From an uncultured Bacillota bacterium (GTDB lineage Bacteria > Bacillota > Clostridia > Peptostreptococcales > Anaerovoracaceae), in the NCBI GenBank assembly GCA_902465215.1, contig CABQMM010000030.1, positions 1 through 9,042 of the forward strand: DNA of 9,042 nucleotides, in the 5' to 3' direction. This document shows positions 1 through 5,354 of the stretch, piece by piece. Position 1 is the stretch's first letter. Each line of letters opens with the position of its first letter. The translations under genes and the position numbers were made by a program. The notes under the pieces are model-generated. The model saw nothing but the letters and a program-made list of their open reading frames with translations, searched no databases and was not told where the DNA came from.

Positions 1-1
1 A

Positions 2-439
2 ACACATATTGTAGATGAGGCTGTTTCCAAGCTGAAAGACGCTTCCGTATTTGAGATTCTGGCTGCAGTCGGCGGCTTTGATATTTGCGCGATGGTCGGT
101 TCCTTCGTCGGCGCGGCGTATTACAGACTTCCGGTCGTAATCGACGGATACATTTCAGCAGTTGCGGCTTTAGCAGCCGTGCGTCTGGCTCCGAACACTG
201 CAAACTTTATGTTCGGTTCGCATCAAAGCACCGAGCCGGGTTATCTGATTGCCATGAACGAACTGGGAATCAAGCCCCTCTTCAACCTCGGCATGCGTCT
301 TGGCGAAGGCAGCGGCTGCCCAATCAGCTTTAAGATTATAGAGGCGGCATCCGCGGCAATGAATAATATGGCAACCTTTGCAGAAGGCTCGATTGACGCC
401 GACTATTTGGATGAACGCAAGAAAGGAAACTTCTTTTAA
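2..439 (+). CDS. cobT: Nicotinate-nucleotide--dimethylbenzimidazole phosphoribosyltransferase, C-terminal part
   Basis: This is the 3' part of cobT; the open frame runs in from the left edge and 145 residues are visible of a family that is usually about 350. CobT transfers phosphoribose from nicotinate mononucleotide to 5,6-dimethylbenzimidazole, giving alpha-ribazole 5'-phosphate for the cobalamin lower ligand, in the cytoplasm. Family landmarks visible are AAVGGFDIC followed by AMVGSFVGAA, the substrate-loop segment GSHQSTEPG, and near the C-terminus MRLGEGSGC, whose Glu corresponds to the proposed catalytic base of the Salmonella enzyme. The reading frame ends at a TAA two bases before the cobU start, so the genes are tightly coupled. 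An internal ATG at 92 is not a real start, because the conserved frame continues upstream of it. Identification is firm; only the N-terminus is unseen. Confidence 0.95.
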   Translation, partial: THIVDEAVSKLKDASVFEILAAVGGFDICAMVGSFVGAAYYRLPVVIDGYISAVAALAAVRLAPNTANFMFGSHQSTEPGYLIAMNELGIKPLFNLGMRLGEGSGCPISFKIIEAASAAMNNMATFAEGSIDADYLDERKKGNFF

Positions 440-441
440 CT

Positions 442-993
442 ATGAATATTTTTATCAGCGGCGGCTGTAAAAACGGAAAATCCCATTATGCACAGGAACT
501 TGCACAAAAAATGGCACAGGAAGGCAATTTGCCGCTTTACTATCTTGCGACGATGATTCCGCATGATGACGAGGATAATGCACGCATACGCCGGCATCTT
601 TTCGAGCGCGCGGGCTGGGGTTTTGATACGATTGAGCAGGGTGTCAATATTTGCGGGGCATTAAATGCGAAGACCGTTTCCGGCGAGACTGTCGACCCGA
701 GGGGCGTCTTTCTGCTCGACAGCGTAACGGCACTCTTATCAAATGAGATGTTTCACGAGGATGGCACTACTGATTTCGATGCGCCCAAAAGGCTTGCCGA
801 AGAACTGACACATTTTGCCCGTGAAACAGGCAATACAGTTTTCGTTTCGGACTATATTTACTCCGACAGTTTTGCATTCGATGATTTCACGGAACCGTAT
901 CGGCAGGGACTTGCTCTGCTGGACCGTACGCTCGCCAAGCTCTGTGATCAAGTCGTCGAGGTCGCTTACGGTTTTAAATACCTTTATAAATAA
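442..993 (+). CDS. cobU: Adenosylcobinamide kinase / adenosylcobinamide-phosphate guanylyltransferase, CobU type
   Basis: 183 residues, the normal CobU length. CobU phosphorylates adenosylcobinamide and then transfers GMP to make adenosyl-GDP-cobinamide. The P-loop GGCKNGKS lies at residues 7-14. An acidic DDEDNARIRRH segment at 42-52 ends in the His that aligns with the GMP-carrying His of Salmonella CobU. A Walker-B-like strand VFLLDSVTALLSNEMF lies at 89-104, and the C-terminal CDQVVEVAYGFKYLYK matches the family end. One motif is unusual: the canonical NEVGxGIVP segment is replaced by SDYIYSD at about 136-142. The start ATG follows the cobT stop by 2 bases, with AAAGGAA inside the end of cobT as the likely ribosome binding site. 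A second CobU-like gene sits two genes downstream and carries the motif missing here. Family assignment is firm; whether both activities remain is uncertain. Confidence 0.88.
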   Translation: MNIFISGGCKNGKSHYAQELAQKMAQEGNLPLYYLATMIPHDDEDNARIRRHLFERAGWGFDTIEQGVNICGALNAKTVSGETVDPRGVFLLDSVTALLSNEMFHEDGTTDFDAPKRLAEELTHFARETGNTVFVSDYIYSDSFAFDDFTEPYRQGLALLDRTLAKLCDQVVEVAYGFKYLYK

Positions 994-998
994 TCAGG

Positions 999-1038
999 AA
1001 AGGAGCGCGTGAACATTCTTCACGCTTTGACATTTTAA
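999..1038 (+). promoter_or_regulatory. Hairpin and possible leader peptide between the cobS ribosome binding site and start codon
   Basis: The only good Shine-Dalgarno sequence ahead of cobS (AAAGGAG, 999-1005) is 33 bases from the cobS ATG, too far for normal use. Between them is a perfect 7-bp inverted repeat, GCGTGAA (1007-1013) and TTCACGC (1019-1025), with a 5-base loop. Folding it would bring the Shine-Dalgarno close to the ATG. Alternatively, GTG at 1009 opens a 9-codon frame reading MNILHALTF whose TAA (1036-1038) directly abuts the cobS ATG, suggesting translational coupling. The T content after the stem is weak (TTTGACATTTT), so a terminator is less likely. The bases and pairing are seen; the role is inferred. 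Confidence 0.5.
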
Positions 1039-1842
1039 ATGAAATATTTTACAGGTCTTATGATGGCTTGGGGCAATTTCTGCTCTCTGCCATGCCCGGC
1101 AAAACGCTGGGACAATAATTACACCAGTCTTATGCTGGGATTTCTTCCGCTTATCGGACTGGTTATCGGAATCATCTGGAGTGCGGTTTACTTCGGTCTG
1201 GTGTACTTAGGTTTTCCGTTCTTTGTGGTGGCATTTTTAATTACATTCCTGCCGTTTGCTTTGTGCGGTTTCATGCACATGGACGGTTTTATGGACTGCT
1301 GCGATGCGATTATGTCGCGCCGTCCGCTCGAAGAAAGACAAAGAATCCTGAAAGACAGCAATACCGGAGCATTTGCGGTTGTCAGCATGATTTTCTTAAT
1401 ATTAGGTTATTTCTGCTTTCTCTCCACGGCAGTGACAACAGGCGTAGACTTCGCCAATATGGTTATGATTGTAGTCTTAAGCCGCGCGGTTTCGGGACTT
1501 CATGTCCTGATTTGCAAACCGATGGGGCAGAGCCAGTATGCGCAGATGCAGGAAGAGGCGGAAGCTCTCGTTAATTCTGAAGTATTGGAAGCGGCTGAGA
1601 TTTCGGAGATAATTGAAACAGCTGAAACTTCCGAAGAGACCGAAGAGATTGCGAGCTGCGAGACCGAAGAAACCACAGAAGAACCTGCTGCTTCAAAAAA
1701 ATCCACGAAAAAGCAGGGCATCATCCTGCTTTGCATCCTGCTTGCGATTATTTCAGTACTGGCATTCTGGTCCTCAAGCTACCTGATTGCAACTGCGCTG
1801 GTGAGTGCATTCACTGCGCTCGGCTGCCTGATGGCGGCATGA
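1039..1842 (+). CDS. cobS: Adenosylcobinamide-GDP ribazoletransferase (cobalamin synthase), C-terminally frameshifted
   Basis: CobS is the membrane enzyme that joins adenosyl-GDP-cobinamide to alpha-ribazole phosphate, the penultimate or final step of cobalamin synthesis. Visible are the N-terminal FCSLPCP segment, a hydrophobic helix from about 30 to 58, the catalytic metal-binding HMDGFMDCCDA at 80-90, and the RILKDSNTGAFAVV block at 102-115. Two defects stand out. First, residues ~170-226 form a hydrophilic stretch with about 18 Glu in 45 residues followed by a Lys-rich end; CobS proteins normally have only a short loop here. Second, the frame stops at 1840-1842 just before the family C-terminal motif GGxTGDxxG, which is present one frame over (see 1833-1913). 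An in-frame stop directly before the ATG rules out an upstream start. Identification is firm; whether the encoded protein is active depends on whether the frameshift is real. Confidence 0.85.
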   Translation: MKYFTGLMMAWGNFCSLPCPAKRWDNNYTSLMLGFLPLIGLVIGIIWSAVYFGLVYLGFPFFVVAFLITFLPFALCGFMHMDGFMDCCDAIMSRRPLEERQRILKDSNTGAFAVVSMIFLILGYFCFLSTAVTTGVDFANMVMIVVLSRAVSGLHVLICKPMGQSQYAQMQEEAEALVNSEVLEAAEISEIIETAETSEETEEIASCETEETTEEPAASKKSTKKQGIILLCILLAIISVLAFWSSSYLIATALVSAFTALGCLMAA

Positions 1843-1913
1843 GTGGAGACATCGCAGGCTTCGGTATTATCTGGGGCGAACTTATGGGCGTTTTCGCACT
1901 TGTTTTATGTTAA
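1833..1913 (+). pseudogene. Out-of-frame C-terminal tail of cobS
   Basis: In the -1 frame relative to cobS, the codons from 1833 read GGMSGDIAG and then GFGIIWGELMGVFALVLC before a TAA at 1911-1913. This matches the conserved CobS C-terminus (GGxTGDxxG followed by a last membrane helix). Adding one base near 1833 (GG to GGG) would rejoin it to the upstream frame and give a protein of about 293 residues. An ATG at 1839-1841 overlaps the premature TGA as ATGA, so reinitiation could in principle make a 24-residue separate helix, but no Shine-Dalgarno sequence precedes it. Either a true mutation or a single-base sequence error would explain it. Confidence 0.8.
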
Positions 1914-1928
1914 GTTTAGGAGATTGAT

Positions 1929-2306
1929 ATGATTTTAGTTTTTGGCGGCGCATATCAGGGGAAACTGGAATATGCGAAAGAACATTGGAATTTCAGCGAT
2001 GAAGATATTTTTTTCTGTGAGGAAAATTTGTCGATTGACCTTTCAAAAAAAGTCATCTGTGGTTTGGAAAAATTCATCTATGCCTGCGTGCTTGAAGGCG
2101 CCGAGGCAAAAGATGTTTTAAAGACATATAATGAACCGCTTTGCGACAAAATATGGATAGTTGACGATATTTCGCAAGGCGTCGTTCCCATTGAACCGGA
2201 CAGACGGGCGTGGCGGGAAAGCGTCGGAAGAACGCTGCTGTGGCTCGGAAAAGAATCCGATGAAGTTCACCGTGTTTTTTGCGGGCTCGGACAAAAACTG
2301 AAATAG
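1929..2306 (+). CDS. Short CobU-like protein with degenerate P-loop
   Basis: 125 residues, about two thirds the length of CobU. The N-terminus MILVFGGAYQGKLEYAKE is clearly P-loop-derived, but the Ser/Thr after GK is Leu (GGAYQGKL, residues 6-13). The C-terminal half, from IWIVDDISQGVVP (76-87) through DRRAWRESVGR to LGQKLK, aligns well with the CobU block NEVGxGIVPxxRxxRxFRDxxGRxNQ and its AGxPxxxK end. The middle ~60 residues of CobU, including the GMP-carrying His region, are missing. AGGAG at 1918-1922 with a 6-base spacer supports the ATG at 1929. The gene lies between cobS and the cobC-like phosphatase, so a cobinamide nucleotide role is likely. It could be a regulatory or complementing subunit of the CobU encoded at 442-993, or a diverged remnant. 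The exact function is not recognised. Confidence 0.75.
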   Translation: MILVFGGAYQGKLEYAKEHWNFSDEDIFFCEENLSIDLSKKVICGLEKFIYACVLEGAEAKDVLKTYNEPLCDKIWIVDDISQGVVPIEPDRRAWRESVGRTLLWLGKESDEVHRVFCGLGQKLK

Positions 2307-2318
2307 AAGGAGTACACT

Positions 2319-2963
2319 ATGAAGTCATACATTCATTTTATACGACACGGAATTACCGAGGGAAATCAGAAGGGCTGGTACTATGGCAGTCTTGATATTC
2401 CTCTAACGGAAGAAGGCATTGCGGCGTTGAAAACACTCAAGGAGCAAAACATTTATCCGCCGCTTGATCACGCAGACTGCTATACCTCGGGACTGCGCAG
2501 AACGGAAGAGACATTCTGCACCATTTACGGGGATGTTCCGCATAAAGCGCTTCCTTTGCTTCAGGAAATGAATTTCGGCGCATGGGAAGGCATGAGTTTT
2601 AAGGAAATTGAAGCTGCGGATACGCATCGTGAGGCATTCGCCGAATGGATGCGCTCAGGTGGGGATTCCAGCAGTACTTTCACGTTCCCGGACGGCGGCG
2701 ATTCCGTTTTCAGCTTCTTCTCACGCATTAAAGAAGGAATAAAGGAGCTTTTAGGTTATCAGCGATTGAAGGAGCTTTCCTGCCGTCATAACGGCAACGA
2801 CGCCGTATCAATTGTTGTCTGCCATGGCGGAGTCATCGCAGCCGCGATGGAAGGCTTCTTCCCGGAGGAAAAAGAAACCTTTTGGGCTTGGATTCCGGAG
2901 CCCGGACATGGCTATACAGTCTTCTTCGAGAACGGAGAGGCAATTTCTTATGAAGCGTTTTAA
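2319..2963 (+). CDS. cobC: Histidine phosphatase family protein, probable alpha-ribazole phosphatase
   Basis: 214 residues of the phosphoglycerate-mutase-like histidine phosphatase superfamily. The catalytic FIRHG motif is at residues 7-11 (His10 is the phosphate acceptor), LQEMNFGAWEG at 81-91 supplies the catalytic acid region, the Arg of SGLRRTEET lies near 60, and the second active-site His is in VVCHGG (His169). CobC removes the 5'-phosphate from alpha-ribazole phosphate or adenosylcobalamin phosphate. The family covers many substrates, so the name rests on the position directly behind cobT, cobU and cobS. An AAGGAG site 7 bases before the ATG fixes the start, and the gene follows the short CobU-like gene by 12 bases. 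Compared with Salmonella CobC there are slightly longer loops between 112-160, but all catalytic residues are present. Confidence 0.85.
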   Translation: MKSYIHFIRHGITEGNQKGWYYGSLDIPLTEEGIAALKTLKEQNIYPPLDHADCYTSGLRRTEETFCTIYGDVPHKALPLLQEMNFGAWEGMSFKEIEAADTHREAFAEWMRSGGDSSSTFTFPDGGDSVFSFFSRIKEGIKELLGYQRLKELSCRHNGNDAVSIVVCHGGVIAAAMEGFFPEEKETFWAWIPEPGHGYTVFFENGEAISYEAF

Positions 2964-2990
2964 TAATTTTAAAAACGGAGAACCATTGAA

Positions 2991-4103
2991 ATGACAGCAT
3001 TTCCTTTAGAATCGTTTTTAGACGATTTAGAGTTTTTAATAAATATAGATAGTGGAAGCGCTGATATTGAGGGCAACCTTCAGGTTGCCTCCTTTTTTAA
3101 GGAGCGCTTTGAAAAGGCAGGTCTTGAAACCACCCTGCACAGAGTCGGTTCGCTTAGGCGCCCGGTCGTGATTACAAAGACACCGGGCTCTGCTTCTTAT
3201 GATTACTTTTTCAGCGGACATATTGACACCGTTTTTCCGTCCGGCACGGTTTCCAAAAGGCCGTTCCGCCACGAGGGCAATTTCGTTTACGGTCCGGGGA
3301 CAGTCGACATGAAAGCCGGCGCGCTTCTGATTTTATATCTGGCGGAATATTTACGCAAGGAACACCCTGCGTTTTCCTTTACCATCGCACTGAACAGTGA
3401 CGAAGAAATCGGCTCCCCCGACAGCACGCCTCTGCTTCGGGAATTCGCGGCAAACTGTCGTCATATTTTTATCTTCGAAGGCCAGCGCAAGCAGGGTCAG
3501 TTCGTAAATGAACGAAAAGGAATTGCCAAATTCGACATCGAAGTTTCAGGCGTCGCTTCTCATGCGGGAACCGCACCGCATCAAGGCGTCAGCGCAATCC
3601 TTGAGCTTTCTAAAATTATCGTCGATTTTTCCAAGCTCCAAAATCTTGAGCGCGGTACTTCCATTAATGTCGGTCTTATGCAAGGCGGCTCTGCGCTCAA
3701 TGTGATTCCCGCCCACGCCTCCGCAAAGATGGAGCTTCGCTATACAAGCCATCGTGAATATGAGCGAATCCTTCGCGCAATGTCGAAAATGGAGACAAAA
3801 CCGCATCTTTCCGGCGCGTCAGTCACCTTTACTGCAATCAGCCACTATCCGCCTTTAGAAATCACCGAAGCTGCCAAGCAGATGATGCAGACGCTGGCGC
3901 CGCTTAACCTTGCTTATGTCAAAGCAGGAGGAACCTCTGATGCCAACCGCCTTGCCTGTTTAGGCCTTCCGATTCTGGACGGCTGCGGCCCGGGAGGCGG
4001 CTTCCCGCACAGCGAGAAAGAGTTTTTAGACATAACGACGGTGCCCGCACGCTTCGACCAGCTTATCGAAATAATCAAAAAGCTGCCCGCCTCTCCGAAT
4101 TAA
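2991..4103 (+). CDS. M20-family metallopeptidase, carboxypeptidase G2-like
   Basis: 370 residues of a soluble zinc-dependent exopeptidase or amidohydrolase. The full set of di-zinc ligands and catalytic residues can be placed: His77 in SGHIDTVFP, Asp106 in GPGTVDMKAG, the Glu138-Glu139 pair in SDEEIGS, Glu163 in IFEGQR, and His340 in GGFPHSEKE. SHAGTAP at 190-196 is the lid-domain histidine motif used across the dimer. This arrangement is closest to the CPG2/ArgE/DapE branch, in which CPG2 removes C-terminal glutamate from folates. There is no signal peptide, so action is cytoplasmic. The gene begins 27 bases after cobC with GGAG 10 bases before the ATG, and it is the last gene before a terminator, so it is probably cotranscribed with the cobalamin genes. 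The substrate is unknown. Confidence 0.9.
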   Translation: MTAFPLESFLDDLEFLINIDSGSADIEGNLQVASFFKERFEKAGLETTLHRVGSLRRPVVITKTPGSASYDYFFSGHIDTVFPSGTVSKRPFRHEGNFVYGPGTVDMKAGALLILYLAEYLRKEHPAFSFTIALNSDEEIGSPDSTPLLREFAANCRHIFIFEGQRKQGQFVNERKGIAKFDIEVSGVASHAGTAPHQGVSAILELSKIIVDFSKLQNLERGTSINVGLMQGGSALNVIPAHASAKMELRYTSHREYERILRAMSKMETKPHLSGASVTFTAISHYPPLEITEAAKQMMQTLAPLNLAYVKAGGTSDANRLACLGLPILDGCGPGGGFPHSEKEFLDITTVPARFDQLIEIIKKLPASPN

Positions 4104-4105
4104 CG

Positions 4106-4129
4106 GAAGCTGAGCGGCAGCTTCTTTTT
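4106..4129 (+). terminator. Rho-independent terminator of the cobalamin operon
   Basis: A perfect 7-bp stem, GAAGCTG (4106-4112) and CAGCTTC (4118-4124), with a 5-base loop is followed by five T residues (4125-4129). It begins 2 bases after the M20 peptidase stop codon. There is no T-run on the other side, so it should act only on plus-strand transcripts. Confidence 0.88.
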
Positions 4130-4131
4130 GT

Positions 4132-4551
4132 CTAAAATTCTTTTTTCTGAAAGATTTTCACGCTGATTAAATACGACAGCACCACAATCAGTATCACTGC
4201 CACAATCACGCCTGCAATGATGAGTTTTACCTGTGCATCTGTAATCACCATGCCCGAAAGGTCCACCTTATCGAGCACCACATATGCCAGCACCGTCGGA
4301 ATCGCAATCACGCCCATCATTATGAGCCTTGCCTTTTCTGCGCCGAAGTAGGTGAGAAGCGGGATAATGAATGCTCCGAACAAAAGACAGATTCCAAGCG
4401 CCGCTTTCATCAGCGTACTCTTGCCTGCACCGTTTTCGCCGACCAGACCCACGATTTCCCCCGGTTTTATTCTCAAGCTTACATTATCCAGCCGAAATCC
4501 TTTGTACTGTTTCGTCAGATTTTCAATTTTCATTACATCCATATTCCCCAT
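4132..4551 (-). pseudogene. Chimeric ABC transporter remnant: ATPase N-terminus fused to ABC-2 permease C-terminus
   Basis: The 139-residue frame joins two unrelated halves. Residues 7-55 are a standard ABC ATPase start: [13 protein letters not shown], then the Walker A motif GENGAGKST at 38-46. From about residue 56 the sequence becomes a membrane protein, with [18 protein letters not shown], two further hydrophobic stretches and the end [13 protein letters not shown], all typical of the C-terminal third of small ABC-2 permeases. Signature motif, Walker B and H-loop are absent. The simplest reading is an in-frame deletion of roughly 1 kb removing most of an ATPase gene and the first part of the adjacent permease gene, with the junction near 4380-4395. 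AAGGGG ahead of the ATG at 4551 supports that start, and the gene follows the membrane-protein gene by 12 bases. It cannot hydrolyse ATP as a normal ABC protein would. Confidence 0.88.
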
Positions 4552-4563
4552 TTTATCATCCCC

Positions 4564-4968
4564 TTAGTATTTTCTGTTTAAAACGAAATAGCACACCCAG
4601 TAAAGCACGAGCAGCAGGCACACCGCCATCGAGCAAAACAAGCTGAGTTCATCTTTGCCCATAACCTTAAATACAATCACGCAGGCAGCTCCTGTCAGTA
4701 CGCTTATGTATCCTGCCCATGCCCAGGCCTTATTCGAGAGAAAACGATTTCTTTCGTCATTTGCGCTCGTGTCAAATTTCTCTCTGAACTCAGAATTACT
4801 GCGATAACGCACCCATCGCACGGTCTGCACGATTCCTACAGCTATGAGCCCGCTTCCCATGCCGCCCCAAAACGAATCGATTATGTCAAAGGTTCCAAGT
4901 CCGAACAATGCCGCACCTATCAAAATCCAAAATATCGATAAATAAATTCTCTTATTCCAATCTCTCAT
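4564..4968 (-). CDS. Four-helix membrane protein of unknown function
   Basis: 134 residues with predicted membrane helices at about 9-27, 33-52, 82-101 and 108-129. Between helices 2 and 3 is a charged cytoplasmic-type loop containing YRSNSEFREKFDT and the block SANDERNRFLSNKAWAWAGY. Proteins of this shape and with this DERNRF block are familiar as neighbours of small Xre regulators and ABC-2 transporters in clostridia, but no function is established to my knowledge. It sits between the regulator (14 bases upstream) and the broken ABC gene (12 bases downstream), and so is the second gene of that operon. An AAGG/AGGA purine stretch precedes the ATG. It may once have been an accessory or immunity component of the transporter; that is inference. 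Confidence 0.75.
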   Translation of the reverse strand: MRDWNKRIYLSIFWILIGAALFGLGTFDIIDSFWGGMGSGLIAVGIVQTVRWVRYRSNSEFREKFDTSANDERNRFLSNKAWAWAGYISVLTGAACVIVFKVMGKDELSLFCSMAVCLLLVLYWVCYFVLNRKY

Positions 4969-4982
4969 TTCCTGCCTTCTTT

Positions 4983-5177
4983 CTACTCTTCAAAAATAAA
5001 AACCTCTTCAATCGTCATCCCGAAATATTTCGACAACTTATACGCAAGCTCAATCGACGGGTTGTATCTGCCGTTTTCGAGCGAGCTGATCGTCTGCCTC
5101 GACACGCCCAGCGCCTTAGCCAGCTCTTCCTGATTGATGCTGCGCACTTTTCTGATTTCTTCAATTCTGTTTTTCAT
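4983..5177 (-). CDS. Small Xre/Cro-type transcriptional regulator
   Basis: 64 residues that are essentially one helix-turn-helix domain. It begins MKNRIEEIRKVRSINQEE, with the recognition portion ALGVSRQTISSLENGRYNPSI at about 24-44 and a C-terminal helix ending in GMTIEEVFIFEE. The ATG at 5177 was chosen over a GTG two codons upstream, because AAAGGAG sits 5 bases before the ATG but runs directly into the GTG. It heads a minus-strand operon with the four-helix membrane protein and the ABC chimera. Its promoter is bracketed by two matching palindromes, so it very probably represses itself and the operon. The original effector is unknown. Confidence 0.9.
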   Translation of the reverse strand: MKNRIEEIRKVRSINQEELAKALGVSRQTISSLENGRYNPSIELAYKLSKYFGMTIEEVFIFEE

Positions 5178-5189
5178 ATGCACTCCTTT

Positions 5190-5209
5190 ATGTAAAGCGT
5201 CCTTTACAT
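5190..5209. promoter_or_regulatory. Operator palindrome O1, at the transcription start of the Xre operon
   Basis: Perfect 8-bp inverted repeat ATGTAAAG and CTTTACAT with a 4-base centre. It covers the predicted start point (~5208, minus strand) of the regulator promoter and lies between the -10 box and the ribosome binding site. A copy with one mismatch lies 46 bp away (O2). Confidence 0.8.
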
Positions 5210-5214
5210 TACTT

Positions 5215-5242
5215 ATTATAGCACTTTGTTTTTAAATGTCAA
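5215..5242 (-). promoter_or_regulatory. Sigma-A promoter of the Xre regulator operon
   Basis: Reading the minus strand, TTGACA (5242-5237) and TATAAT (5220-5215) both match consensus exactly and are separated by 16 bp. The start point is expected near 5208. The -35 box lies inside palindrome O2 and the start lies inside O1, so binding at either site should block RNA polymerase. Confidence 0.87.
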
Positions 5243-5255
5243 GTATGCTTTACAT
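5236..5255. promoter_or_regulatory. Operator palindrome O2, over the -35 box
   Basis: Arms ATGTCAAG (5236-5243) and CTTTACAT (5248-5255) with a 4-base centre form the same palindrome as O1 with one mismatched pair. The mismatch is the base that makes the consensus TTGACA -35 box, so the site seems to be a compromise between operator and promoter. Confidence 0.78.
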
Positions 5256-5294
5256 TTTTTCTTCTTTCCTTCATGGTCATCTATTTTAACTTCC

Positions 5295-5339
5295 ATAATT
5301 ATTGACATAATTGCTATATTTGTTTATAATTATTGACAT
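5295..5339 (+). repeat. 14-bp direct repeat, putative HipB operators
   Basis: ATAATTATTGACAT occurs at 5295-5308 and again at 5326-5339, a 31-bp period (about three helical turns). Each copy begins with the self-complementary octamer ATAATTAT. The first copy covers the -35 box and the second covers the -10 box and expected start point of the hipBA promoter, which is where an autorepressor would bind. Confidence 0.75.
5302..5330 (+). promoter_or_regulatory. Sigma-A promoter of the hipBA-type operon
   Basis: TTGACA (5302-5307) and TATAAT (5325-5330), both exact consensus, are separated by the ideal 17 bp. The start is expected near 5337. AGGAGG at 5341-5346 follows at once, giving a leader of only about 18 bases before the ATG at 5355. 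Confidence 0.88.
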
Positions 5340-5354
5340 TAGGAGGAATCTTTT

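Noticed and set aside
1007..1036. Terminator or attenuator between cobU and cobS
   Set aside because: The stem is perfect, but the following bases are TTTGACATTTT rather than a continuous T-run, and cobS immediately follows; a translational role fits better.
1822..1845. Programmed -1 frameshift in cobS
   Set aside because: The bases before the stop (CTG ATG GCG GCA TGA) contain no X-XXY-YYZ slippery heptamer and no clear downstream pseudoknot, so mutation or sequence error is preferred.
5178..5183. GTG two codons upstream as the start of the Xre regulator
   Set aside because: The AAAGGAG site runs directly into this GTG, leaving no spacer, while the ATG at 5177 is properly spaced.
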